Source of the DNA: CAWDZK01 sp963726615
GTDB taxonomy: Bacteria > Actinomycetota > Actinomycetes > JACCUZ01
Direction of reading: 5' to 3'
DNA: 64,000 nucleotides
Assembly: GCA_963726615.1 (NCBI GenBank)
Contig: CAVSCX010000003.1
Coordinates: forward strand, 124,001-188,000
Made by a program: the position numbers and the translations under genes. How positions within the stretch are numbered: the stretch's first letter is position 1; every line of letters starts with the position of its first letter. Shown in pieces: positions 7,013 through 15,137 of the stretch. The notes under the pieces were generated by a model, which saw only the letters and a list, made by a program, of their open reading frames with translations, was not told the DNA's origin and did not search any database.

Positions 7013-7960
7013 ATGAGCGACGGCGGACGGCGGATGGCCTACGGCATGGGCCTGTTCACCATGCACATGGCGACGGGCGACATCCTCGACGTGTGGTTCC
7101 CCGAGCCGATGCTGGGGCTGCCCCCCGACGAAGGAGGCGGTCCGGCCGGGATCGACGGCCTGCGTGCCGACGAGGTCGACGAGGCCCGGGGCACGACGAG
7201 ACAGATCGCCCAGGTGGCCGTCGACCTCGACGCGGAGCCCGAGGACACCATGGACGTGTGGCTGCGGCTGCACCTGCTCTCGCACCGCCTGGTGCCCCCG
7301 CACGGGCTGGACATGACCGGAGTCTTCGGCAAGCTGACCAACGTCGTGTGGACGAACTTCGGACCCTGCGCGGTCGAGGGCTTCGAGCAGACCCGGCTGC
7401 AGCTCATGCGTCGCGGGCCGGTCCAGGTGCTCGGTGTCGACAAGTTCCCGCGGATGGTCGACTACGTGCTGCCCAGCGGCGTCCGCATCGCCGATGCGGA
7501 CCGGGTGCGGCTCGGCGCGCACCTCGCGAGCGGCACGACAGTCATGCACGAGGGCTTCGTCAACTACAACGCCGGCACCTTGGGCACCTCGATGGTGGAG
7601 GGCCGCATCTCCGCCGGCGTCGTGGTCGGCGACGGCTCTGACATCGGTGGCGGTTCCTCGATCATGGGGACGCTGTCCGGCGGCGGCACCGAGGTCATCA
7701 GCGTCGGCGAGCGGTGCCTGATCGGGGCGAACGCCGGCATCGGCATCTCTCTCGGCGACGACTGCGTGGTCGAGGCCGGCTGCTACGTCACCGCGGGCAC
7801 GAAGGTCACCCTTCAGGACGGCAGCGTCGTGAAGGCCAGGGACCTCTCCGGGCGCGACAACCTGCTCCTCTGGCGCAACAGCGTCACCGGCCGGATCGAA
7901 GTGGTGGCCAGGGCCGGCAGCTGGGGCAGCCTCAACGCAGCCCTGCACGCGAACGACTGA
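7013..7960 (+). CDS. dapD: 2,3,4,5-tetrahydropyridine-2,6-dicarboxylate N-succinyltransferase (actinobacterial type)
   Basis: A 315-residue left-handed beta-helix acyltransferase that uses succinyl-CoA on tetrahydrodipicolinate, the step before DapC and DapE. The C-terminal half shows hexapeptide-repeat character (VRLGAHLASGTTVM, GRISAGVVVGDGSDIGGGSS, CLIGANAGIGISLGDDC). The long N-terminal domain and the motif MHEGFVNYNAGT are typical of the actinobacterial DapD subfamily rather than the proteobacterial one. The ATG at 7013 gives the expected length; the frame is open far upstream only because it is antisense to other genes. No clear ribosome site is present, and CAGGCT 6 nt before the ATG may be a weak leaderless -10. 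Confidence 0.94.
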   Translation: MSDGGRRMAYGMGLFTMHMATGDILDVWFPEPMLGLPPDEGGGPAGIDGLRADEVDEARGTTRQIAQVAVDLDAEPEDTMDVWLRLHLLSHRLVPPHGLDMTGVFGKLTNVVWTNFGPCAVEGFEQTRLQLMRRGPVQVLGVDKFPRMVDYVLPSGVRIADADRVRLGAHLASGTTVMHEGFVNYNAGTLGTSMVEGRISAGVVVGDGSDIGGGSSIMGTLSGGGTEVISVGERCLIGANAGIGISLGDDCVVEAGCYVTAGTKVTLQDGSVVKARDLSGRDNLLLWRNSVTGRIEVVARAGSWGSLNAALHAND

Positions 7961-7974
7961 CGCCGCGGTTCGAG

Positions 7975-8826
7975 GTGGCGGCATCCGGCGCAAGGCTCAC
8001 GCGTCGCGGTCGGCTGGCCGTCACCCTCGCCCTCTTCAGCCTCCTCCTCGCGGGCGTCGGTTGGCTGGTCGTCACGCGCACTGCGTTCGGCCCGCTGCTC
8101 GGCCTCGGCGACGGGCCGCCGTGCTCCCTCGACACCGGCGCGGAAGAGCTGTCATGGACCAGCGCGGAGGCGATGACCGCCACCACGGTCGCCGGAGTCG
8201 GGACGCGGATCGGCGCCACCGAGAACGGCATCGCCGCCGCAGTGGCGGGGGCGCTCGCGGCCGGCGCCGAGGCGCCGATCTCGCCCCAGGCCGCCCGCAC
8301 GGTCTACCGGCTGCTGCCCGACGTGGCGCAGTCGGACCGCGCCTCGCGCGCGGTGGCCAGGGCCCTGCTCGGCGGCCAGGGGTCGGCGCTCACGTGCGTC
8401 TCTCCCCTCGGCGGTCCTGACCTCGCGGCCCAGGAGACCGGGAGCCTCGGGCTCACCCCGCGGGCAGACGCCGTGCGGCTGGCGATGCGCTCCGTGTTCG
8501 GCAAGCAGGTGCTCGGCGGCTTCGAGGCCGGCGGCGTCGGCACCGGGCACGTCGAGGGCTCGGCGCACTACGAGGGCCGTGCCGTCGACGTCTTCTTCCG
8601 CCCGGTCTCGGTCGGGAGCACCGCAGCGGGCTGGCAGACCGCGATGTGGCTGGTCGCGCACGCCGAGCCGCTCAGGGTCGCGACAGTCATCTTCGACCGC
8701 GAGATCTGGAGCAGCAGGCGTTCGGTCCAGGGCTGGCGAACCTACGTGTATCCCGGTGGCGACACCGACAACCCGGTCCTGCTGCACGAGGACCACGTGC
8801 ACGTGGACGTCCTTCGCGGCACCTGA
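7975..8826 (+). CDS. Membrane-anchored protein with M15 peptidase-like C-terminal domain, copy 1
   Basis: A protein of about 283 residues with one N-terminal transmembrane segment (about 14-33) and an extracytoplasmic rest. The C-terminal 90 residues carry SAHYEGRAVDVFF (His198 and Asp205), which fits the HxxGxAxD zinc motif of M15/VanY-type D-Ala-D-Ala peptidases, and a terminal DHVHVDV (His274, His276) where the third zinc ligand is expected. A cell-wall peptidase role is inferred; annotation pipelines often leave this group as hypothetical. The GTG start is uncertain because no clear ribosome site is present; it lies 14 nt after the dapD stop. A paralogue follows directly. Confidence 0.68.
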   Translation: MAASGARLTRRGRLAVTLALFSLLLAGVGWLVVTRTAFGPLLGLGDGPPCSLDTGAEELSWTSAEAMTATTVAGVGTRIGATENGIAAAVAGALAAGAEAPISPQAARTVYRLLPDVAQSDRASRAVARALLGGQGSALTCVSPLGGPDLAAQETGSLGLTPRADAVRLAMRSVFGKQVLGGFEAGGVGTGHVEGSAHYEGRAVDVFFRPVSVGSTAAGWQTAMWLVAHAEPLRVATVIFDREIWSSRRSVQGWRTYVYPGGDTDNPVLLHEDHVHVDVLRGT

Positions 8827-8871
8827 CCGGAGGCAACGATCCGGACACGGGGCCTGGCCAGCGGCCAGGTC

Positions 8872-9720
8872 GTGGGTGAGGCTCGACCCGTGGGGCGGGG
8901 ACGAGCGGCTGCGACCGGGCTGGCTCTCGCCGTCGGCGTGAGCGGGTTGGTGGGCTGCACGTCCTCGGCGGCCGAGCCGCACGCTGCCGGGACTGCGCCC
9001 GACGCGCGGCCCGCACCAGCCGCCTCCCCCGTGGTCGTCAAGGACTGCTGGGTGCCGACGAGCACCGGCAACGTCTCCCTCCTGGGCGACGAGGCGAAGG
9101 CCCTGACCGCCCGGGCGGCCGAGCTCGGCCGTGCACCCCGACGCGACGGCGGGCAGGTCGCGGCCCGGCTGGTGGCCGCCGTGCTCGCGACGGCAGCAGG
9201 GGCCGACCGCGCCGCGGCCACCGAGGTCGCTGCCGGGCTGGCCGGCGTCCGGCGGTCGTCCCGGCTCGTGTGCTCGTGGCCGCGCGGCCCCGTCGAGCCG
9301 CAGGAGCCGGGACGGTCCGGCCTCGTCCCGCGCGCCCGCCAGCTGCGCGCCGAGTGGACGACGGCCTTCGGGCCGCTGGTCGCCGGCGGCTTCGCCAGGG
9401 GCGGCGTGAGCGGCGGGCACGTTGACGGCTCCGCGCACTACGAGGGCCGGGCCGTCGACGTCTTCTTCCGGCCGCTCGGGGATGCCGAACAGCACCGTCG
9501 CGGCTGGGTGTTCGCGCAGTGGCTGGTGGCGCACGCAGCCGACCACCACGTGCTCTCGGTCATCTACGACGACAGGATCTGGACGTCGTGGGCGGCCGGC
9601 TCAGGGTGGCGCGACTACGTGCATCCTGGCGCGACGTTCGCGAACCGCGGCAACGCGATCCTTCGGCACAGGGACCACGTGCACGTCGCCGTCGAGAGCG
9701 GCCGCCCGTTCACCGGCTGA
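8872..9720 (+). CDS. Lipoprotein with M15 peptidase-like C-terminal domain, copy 2
   Basis: A 282-residue paralogue of the preceding gene. The N terminus is a lipoprotein signal with lipobox SGLVGC near residue 28, so the protein should be anchored on the outer face of the membrane. The C-terminal domain repeats the key words: GHVDGSAHYEGRAVDVFF (His189, Asp196), a W-rich middle, and RDHVHVAV (His269, His271). The middle regions differ strongly from copy 1, so the duplication is old. One copy is anchored by a transmembrane helix and the other by lipid, which suggests separate placement or timing. GTG 8872 is used; GTG 8890 is an alternative. Enzymatic activity is not proven. Confidence 0.7.
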   Translation: MGEARPVGRGRAAATGLALAVGVSGLVGCTSSAAEPHAAGTAPDARPAPAASPVVVKDCWVPTSTGNVSLLGDEAKALTARAAELGRAPRRDGGQVAARLVAAVLATAAGADRAAATEVAAGLAGVRRSSRLVCSWPRGPVEPQEPGRSGLVPRARQLRAEWTTAFGPLVAGGFARGGVSGGHVDGSAHYEGRAVDVFFRPLGDAEQHRRGWVFAQWLVAHAADHHVLSVIYDDRIWTSWAAGSGWRDYVHPGATFANRGNAILRHRDHVHVAVESGRPFTG

Positions 9721-9773
9721 CGCACAGCGACGCATCCCTTCCCCTCCGGGCGAGGCGGTGCCACCGTCGAGAC

Positions 9774-11147
9774 ATGGCGGACCTGAGAGGGATCCAGCAG
9801 GAGCGAGTGGACGCCCTGGCGCGCACCGAGAATGCGCGGTTTCTGGCCGAGCGCCCGCAATCCACGCTTCTGACCAGAAGGGCCCGGCACACCATGCCTC
9901 GCGGCGTCCCCATGTCGTGGATGGACGACCTGTACGACCACGAGACGGTCTGGGTGTCCGAAGGGCGCGGCGCGTACTTCACCGACGTCGACGGACACGT
10001 GTACCTCGACATGTACGTCGCGGACCTGAGTGCGTTCTGCGGTCACGCGCCCCACGCGGTGGTGACGGCTGTGGCGCGGCGGATGGCAATGGGCAACCAG
10101 TTCCTCCTGCCGCACGAGGATGCGGTTGTCGTCGCCGAGCACCTCGCCGACAGGTACGCGATGCCGCAGTGGCAGTTCACGGCCACGGCTACGCAGGCGA
10201 ACACCGAGGTGATCCGGATCGCCCGCGAGCTCACAGGTCGTGACGGCGTGCTGGTGTTCGACGGGAAGTACCACGGCCACCTCGACCCCACGCTGGTTGT
10301 TGCTGACGATGACGACGTCGTCGCCGAGTACAAGGGACTGCCGGCTGACATCGCAACCACGACGAGGGTCGTCCCCTTCAACGACGTCGGGGCGCTGGCC
10401 GAGGCCCTGGCCGACCACGACGTGGCGGTGGTGCTCACCGAGCCGGCCATGACGAACGCCGGCTTCCTCCTGCCGGAACCAGGGTTCCACGAGGCGCTCC
10501 GCCGCCTGACCCGCGAGCACGGAGCACTTCTCGCGATAGACGAGACGCACTCGCTGGTCTGCAGCTATGCAGGGCTCGCCCGCAAGTGGGGTCTCGACCC
10601 CGACATGCTCACCATCGGCAAGGCCATAGCTGCGGGCGTCCCCCTCGCCGCCTACGGCATGACCGACGTTGTCGCTGGCGTCCTGCGGCCACCGGACGAG
10701 CCGTACAACACGTCCGGCGCCGCCACAGGAGAGGTGGCCACCGGCGGGACCCTGTTCGCGAACGCGATGTCGATGGCCGCCGGACGCGCCGCCCTCACCC
10801 AGGTGCTGACCCCGAGCGCGTTCGCCGACACCGAAGCGTTGGGCGTCGCGATGGCAGACGGCCTACGCGAGCTGTTCGCCCGGGCAGGACTGCACTGGAG
10901 CGTCGTCCAGCAGGGCGCCCACGCCGCCTACTTCTTCGTGCCGGATCCCCCCACGAACGGCGCAGAGTCCCGGCAGGCCGACGACCCTGAGCTGCGTGCC
11001 ATGATGCGGGTGTACCTGGCCAACCGGGGCATCTGGGAGTCCGGCTGGTGGCTGGGGCCGACAGTCTCCGTAGCCCACAGCAGAGCTGACGTCGAGCGCT
11101 ACCTGGCCGCGATGAGCGAGCTTGTCGCTGACGTCACGACGGACTAG
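9774..11147 (+). CDS. Class III pyridoxal-phosphate aminotransferase (glutamate-1-semialdehyde aminomutase-like)
   Basis: A 457-residue fold-type I PLP enzyme. The internal aldimine lysine is Lys283 in TIGKAIAAG; AIDETHSLVCSYAG contains the cofactor-contacting Asp; GTLFANAMSMAAG corresponds to the conserved phosphate-binding GT/FxGNP region. Overall spacing resembles HemL-type proteins, but an N terminus of about 60 residues and the loops differ from hemL, so it is more likely a transaminase or aminomutase of specialised metabolism. ATG 9774 is chosen because the upstream in-frame sequence is antisense to nothing conserved. It stands alone between the M15-like pair and a convergent metzincin gene. 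The substrate is unknown. Confidence 0.78.
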   Translation: MADLRGIQQERVDALARTENARFLAERPQSTLLTRRARHTMPRGVPMSWMDDLYDHETVWVSEGRGAYFTDVDGHVYLDMYVADLSAFCGHAPHAVVTAVARRMAMGNQFLLPHEDAVVVAEHLADRYAMPQWQFTATATQANTEVIRIARELTGRDGVLVFDGKYHGHLDPTLVVADDDDVVAEYKGLPADIATTTRVVPFNDVGALAEALADHDVAVVLTEPAMTNAGFLLPEPGFHEALRRLTREHGALLAIDETHSLVCSYAGLARKWGLDPDMLTIGKAIAAGVPLAAYGMTDVVAGVLRPPDEPYNTSGAATGEVATGGTLFANAMSMAAGRAALTQVLTPSAFADTEALGVAMADGLRELFARAGLHWSVVQQGAHAAYFFVPDPPTNGAESRQADDPELRAMMRVYLANRGIWESGWWLGPTVSVAHSRADVERYLAAMSELVADVTTD

Positions 11148-11187
11148 CGGATCGGTGGCGTGATCCGGTTGCTCCGGACCGAGCCGG

Positions 11188-12447
11188 TCAGCGGCATCGG
11201 GAGCCGACGTGGCGCAGGCCGTTGAGGTCGGCCGCTCCCCAGACCGCGGCAGGCCGCGGTGAGCCCGGCGCCATGATCTGCCGCTGGTCCGGCGAATGGT
11301 CCAGACCGACGACATGGCCCAGCTCGTGCATGAGCACCAGCCCGTGCGGTGTTCCGGAGCCGAACCCGGGATCGGCGCCCTTGGCGTACGCAGAGCTCAT
11401 GAGCACGTACCCGGACAGCAGCCGCGACCCGCTGCGCGACGTGCCGCCGACCCCGGCGATCGGGCCGTAGAGCAGTCCGCCGCTGCGCGCCGGCGGCGCC
11501 CACGCGACGACGATCCGGTTCAGTCCCGGCCCGCCGTACCCGCCGCGCGGGGTGACCGAGGTGCGGCCGCGGTAGCCGAACCGGATGCCGGTGGCCCGGG
11601 TGACCCTGCGCATCGCCTCGCGCAGATCGGCCATCCCGGTGGCGGGCATCCGGCGAGGGTTCACCTGGTAGCGGATCCGGCAGGTGCCCCAGCGGGCCGG
11701 CGCCTTCTTGGAGCCGGCGATCGGCCGCCAGGCGGTGCGCCTTCCGGTGCCGGTGACCGTCACCCGGGCGGCGGCCTGCCCCGAGCCGGCCACAAGGCCT
11801 CCCTCGGCCGGGTGCGTCGCCCGTACGGTCCAGGTGCCGACCCTGGAGCGGGCGCCCAGTGGCAGCGAGAAGGTGCCGTCGGCGGCGACCGGCGCGGTCC
11901 CGAGCGGCTGCCAGGGGCCGGTGCCGAACCGCTGCTCGACGGCGAGCGGCGCGGTCGAGCCGGCCGGCGCGATGCGGCCCTGCAGGGTGATCCGCCCACC
12001 GGGCGGGACGGCCACCGGCGAGAGCAGCGTCGGCGCGAAGAACGAGGTCTGCTCGAACGGCTGCACGGAGAACGCGACGTCCACCACGACCGCGGCCGAG
12101 CCGGCCTCGTCGGCGACCGACCTGGCGACGTACGTCGATCTCCCGGCCGGCTGGTAGGCGGTCAGGCCGGCGCGGCCGGCGCCGTCGGTGGCGCCGTAGT
12201 CGACGAACTCCTCCGCCCCGGCCGGGCCGATCCGGTAGAGCTCCACCCCCACCCCGGCCGCCGGTGCGGCGTCCGCCGTGACCAGGACGACGAACTCGGC
12301 GTCGTCGCCGTAGCTGACGACCGGCGACGAGGCTGTCAGCAGCACGGTCAATGCCCCAGTCGCCGCCGACGCCGCTGGCACGGCCACGAGGGTCGCGACG
12401 AGAGCAACAAGGCCGAGGACAGCGGAGCGGGCGCTGCGAGACGTCAC
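11188..12447 (-). CDS. Secreted metzincin-type zinc metalloprotease
   Basis: A 419-residue exported protein with a Sec signal peptide (about 1-30, ending PAASAA). Two Ig-like beta domains follow (about 35-125 and 135-235), then a C-terminal matrixin-like catalytic domain. The zinc motif HELGHVVGLDHS gives His374, His378 and His384, and QIMAPGS supplies the Met-turn. This fits an extracellular or wall-bound protease of the metzincin clan. GTG 12447 has a G-run (GGGGG) about 6-8 nt upstream; the open frame continues upstream only through the antisense of dapC. The Ig-like domains may bind cell-surface polymers (inference). Confidence 0.78.
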   Translation of the reverse strand: MTSRSARSAVLGLVALVATLVAVPAASAATGALTVLLTASSPVVSYGDDAEFVVLVTADAAPAAGVGVELYRIGPAGAEEFVDYGATDGAGRAGLTAYQPAGRSTYVARSVADEAGSAAVVVDVAFSVQPFEQTSFFAPTLLSPVAVPPGGRITLQGRIAPAGSTAPLAVEQRFGTGPWQPLGTAPVAADGTFSLPLGARSRVGTWTVRATHPAEGGLVAGSGQAAARVTVTGTGRRTAWRPIAGSKKAPARWGTCRIRYQVNPRRMPATGMADLREAMRRVTRATGIRFGYRGRTSVTPRGGYGGPGLNRIVVAWAPPARSGGLLYGPIAGVGGTSRSGSRLLSGYVLMSSAYAKGADPGFGSGTPHGLVLMHELGHVVGLDHSPDQRQIMAPGSPRPAAVWGAADLNGLRHVGSRCR

Positions 12448-12536
12448 AAGACCCCCGGATCGGCACGGCCCGGCGGACACCGGTTGCACGGATGGTAGGT
12501 CCCGCGACGATGCCGCACGGGTGAAGCGGCCAAGAA

Positions 12537-13688
12537 CTACCCGGACGGTGGGAGGCCCGCTGCCGAGAGCCGTCGCGCGGCAGCTGCGACCCGCTCGTCG
12601 CCGGCAGTCAGCGCGACCCGCACGTGCCCGGATCCTGCCGGCCCGTAGAAGGCGCCCGGGGCCACGAGGATCCCGAGACCGGCCAGGCGGGCCACCGACT
12701 CCCAGCAGTCCTCGCCGCGGGTGACCCACAGGTACAGCCCGGCCTCCGAGTCGTCGACCCGCCACCCGGCATCCTCGAGCGCCGCGCGGAGCACCAGCCG
12801 CCGAGCCGCGTAGCGCGCGTGCTGGTCGCGGACGTGGCCGTCGTCGCCGAGGGCGGCGACCATGGCGGCCTGCACCGGAGCCGGGACGATCATGCCCGCG
12901 TGCCGGCGCACCTCCACCAGCTCCCGCACCAGCGCCGGGTCGCCCGCGACGAACGCGGCGCGGTAGCCCGCCAGGTTGGACCGCTTGGACAGCGACTGGA
13001 CCGCGAGCAGCCCGGCGTGGCTGCCGCCGCAGACCCGCGGGTCGAGGACGGACGGCGTCCCCGTGTCCTGCCACTCGCCCCAGCCGAGCTCGGCGTAGCA
13101 CTCGTCGGACGCGACGACAGCGCCACGCTCACGGGCCCAGTCGACGACCTTGCGCAGGTGCTCGACGGGCAGGACCCGCCCGGTCGGGTTGGCCGGGCTG
13201 TTCACCCAGACCAACCGGACCCGCTGCGGCCCCAGGGACGTCAGGCCGTCGGCGGCCACCGGGGTGGCACCGGCGAGACGGGCGCCGATGTCGTACGTCG
13301 GGTAGGCGACCTCCGGGTGCACGACGACGTCACCGGGACCGAGGCCGAGCAGGGTCGGCAGCCAGGCCACCAGTTCCTTGGACCCGACCGTCGGCATGAC
13401 CGCGGCGGGATCCACGGCAGGCACGCCACGCCGGGCGTACCAGGCCACCACCGCGTCCCGCACCGCCGGGGTGCCGTGGGTCTGCGGGTAGCCCGGGGCG
13501 TCGGACGCCGCCTCGAGGGCAGCACGCACGACGCTCGGGGTGGCATCGACCGGTGTCCCGACGGACAGGTCGACCATGCCGCCCGGGTGGGCTCGCGCCC
13601 TCTCGGCGTAGGGCGCGAGCAGGTCCCAGGGGAACTCCGGCAACCGGCCGGAGACCGGGCCGGGACCAGGTGCTCCGGACGTGGTCAG
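12537..13688 (-). CDS. dapC: N-succinyldiaminopimelate aminotransferase
   Basis: A fold-type I aminotransferase that transaminates N-succinyl-2-amino-6-ketopimelate with glutamate. PLP-contacting motifs are visible: SPANPTG (Asn167), ASDECYAE (Asp195, Tyr198), and the Schiff-base Lys235 in SLSKRSNLAGYR. The start is unusual: between the ferredoxin stop and the conserved RLPEFPWD there is no ATG or GTG in frame. A CTG at 13688-13686 overlaps the ferredoxin TGA (CTGA), giving 383 residues; a TTG inside RLPEF is the other choice. Tight coupling to the ferredoxin gene matches the conserved fdxC-dapC pair of actinobacteria. Confidence 0.9.
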   Translation of the reverse strand: MTTSGAPGPGPVSGRLPEFPWDLLAPYAERARAHPGGMVDLSVGTPVDATPSVVRAALEAASDAPGYPQTHGTPAVRDAVVAWYARRGVPAVDPAAVMPTVGSKELVAWLPTLLGLGPGDVVVHPEVAYPTYDIGARLAGATPVAADGLTSLGPQRVRLVWVNSPANPTGRVLPVEHLRKVVDWARERGAVVASDECYAELGWGEWQDTGTPSVLDPRVCGGSHAGLLAVQSLSKRSNLAGYRAAFVAGDPALVRELVEVRRHAGMIVPAPVQAAMVAALGDDGHVRDQHARYAARRLVLRAALEDAGWRVDDSEAGLYLWVTRGEDCWESVARLAGLGILVAPGAFYGPAGSGHVRVALTAGDERVAAAARRLSAAGLPPSG

Positions 13689-14017
13689 TGGGCCGCGTCG
13701 GTGCTCTGCGGCGGCAGGGCCTGGATGAGGGGGTGGTCCTTGTCGATCTTGCCGAGCTTGGCGGCGCCACCTGGCGAGCCGAGGTCGTCGAAGAACTCGA
13801 CGTTCGCCTTGTAGTAGTCCTTCCACTGCTCCGGGGTGTCGTCCTCGTAGAAGATCGCCTCGACCGGGCAGACCGGCTCGCAGGCGCCGCAGTCGACGCA
13901 CTCGTCCGGGTGGATGTACAGCATCCGGTTGCCCTCGTAGATGCAGTCCACGGGGCACTCCTCGATGCACGCCTTGTCGAGCAGGTCGACGCACGGCTGC
14001 GCGATGACGTAGGTCAC
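13685..14017 (-). CDS. fdxA: Seven-iron ferredoxin
   Basis: A 110-residue ferredoxin with one [3Fe-4S] and one [4Fe-4S] cluster. Cys9, Cys17 and Cys50 are placed as 3Fe ligands and Cys21, Cys40, Cys43 and Cys46 as 4Fe ligands (QPCVDLLDKACIEECPVDC, then ECVDCGACEPVCPVEAI). The C-terminal tail of about 50 residues is typical of the actinobacterial form. GTG 14017 follows GGGAGGG with about 7-8 nt spacing. It is the first gene of an operon with dapC and is divergent from the GNAT gene. It may serve as electron donor to cytochromes P450 or other oxidoreductases. Confidence 0.93.
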   Translation of the reverse strand: MTYVIAQPCVDLLDKACIEECPVDCIYEGNRMLYIHPDECVDCGACEPVCPVEAIFYEDDTPEQWKDYYKANVEFFDDLGSPGGAAKLGKIDKDHPLIQALPPQSTDAAH

Positions 14018-14089
14018 GTTCGGGTCCCTCCCGGGCTCTGGGTCGTACCAGTAGGCGGGCGATGTTCCGGCGCTCGCCCCGTGCCCGCC

Positions 14090-14095
14090 TAGTAT
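14090..14095 (+). promoter_or_regulatory. Putative -10 box for the GNAT gene
   Basis: TAGTAT lies in the 119-bp divergent region between the ferredoxin and GNAT genes. It would give a 5' leader of about 35 nt that contains the GGAGGGG ribosome site at 14122-14128. No good -35 hexamer is visible. Confidence 0.35.
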
Positions 14096-14136
14096 CGCGC
14101 TCCCTGCGAACACTAGACGCCGGAGGGGTGTCAGAC

Positions 14137-15093
14137 GTGCTCACAACCCACGACGTGGGGCGGCGCGTGTCCGTCCGCCGCAGGGTCGAGGGCGGCCTCA
14201 CCGACGTGCTGGGCCACCTGCTCGACGTCACCGACGAGCACCTCGAGGTCCTGACGCACGGGGTGGTGACGTCGCTCCCGGTGTCCGCCGTCACCGCGGC
14301 CAAGGTGGTGCCGCCCGCCACCCCGCGACGCGGCTGGGAGGTGCCGTACGTCTCCCCCGAACGGCTGCAGCGCATCTGCTGGGCCGGCTGGCCGGCGCGC
14401 GAGCACGAGAGGCTCGGCGACTGGGTCCTGCGGGCCCACGGCGGCATCAGCGGCCGGGCGAACTCGGCGATGGCGGTCGGCGACCCAGGCGTCCCGGTCG
14501 AGGAGGCGCTGGAGCGGACCGCCCGGTGGTACGGCGAGCGTGGGCTGCCCCCGCTGCTGCAGCTGCCGCTCGCCGACCCCGCCAACTCCGAGATGGCGGC
14601 CGCAGGCTGGCCCCGGCAGCACGTCACCGTGGTCCAGGTCGCCCCCGTCGCGGCCGTCCTCGACCGTATCGGGTCGCACACCCTGCGTTCCGTGGTCGAG
14701 CCCGGGCCCTCGGACGACTGGCGCGCGCTGATGCACGACCTGGACCGTGACGACCCCGAGGCCCACCTCGAGATCCTCACCGGACCGTCACGTGTCGCCT
14801 TCGCGACCCTGTACCGCGACGACCGCCCGGTCGGGATCGGACGGGTGTCGCTCGACGGCGAGTGGGCCGGGGTCACGTCGGTCGACGTGGCGCCGGACGC
14901 CCGGCGCCAGCGGGTGGGGTCGGCGGTGATGGCTGCGCTGCTGGGCTGGGCCCGGCGGGAAGGCGCGTCGGCGACGTATCTGCAGGTCCGGGCCGCGAAC
15001 CCGGCCGCGCTGCGGCTGTACGACGCTCTCGGCTACGTGACCCACCATCCGTACGGTTACCGTGGACCGTCGGTGCGGACCATCCGGTCATGA
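14137..15093 (+). CDS. GNAT family acetyltransferase with N-terminal SH3-like domain
   Basis: A 318-residue two-part protein. Residues about 5-55 form a small beta domain (GRRVSVRRRVEGGLTDVLG) similar to the SH3-like start of the mycobacterial Rv0428c-type acetyltransferases. The C-terminal GNAT fold carries the acetyl-CoA loop ARRQRVGSAVMAALLGWA and the terminal NPAALRLYDALGY strand. The acceptor is unknown. GTG 14137 is chosen over GTG 14128 because the ribosome site GGAGGGG (14122-14128) would abut or overlap the earlier start. It is divergent from ferredoxin/dapC, a neighbour arrangement shared with other actinobacteria. Confidence 0.82.
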   Translation: MLTTHDVGRRVSVRRRVEGGLTDVLGHLLDVTDEHLEVLTHGVVTSLPVSAVTAAKVVPPATPRRGWEVPYVSPERLQRICWAGWPAREHERLGDWVLRAHGGISGRANSAMAVGDPGVPVEEALERTARWYGERGLPPLLQLPLADPANSEMAAAGWPRQHVTVVQVAPVAAVLDRIGSHTLRSVVEPGPSDDWRALMHDLDRDDPEAHLEILTGPSRVAFATLYRDDRPVGIGRVSLDGEWAGVTSVDVAPDARRQRVGSAVMAALLGWARREGASATYLQVRAANPAALRLYDALGYVTHHPYGYRGPSVRTIRS

Positions 15094-15137
15094 CGTCGTA
15101 GCCGGATCTCGATTTCGGCCGTGGAGGGAGCGCGTCG

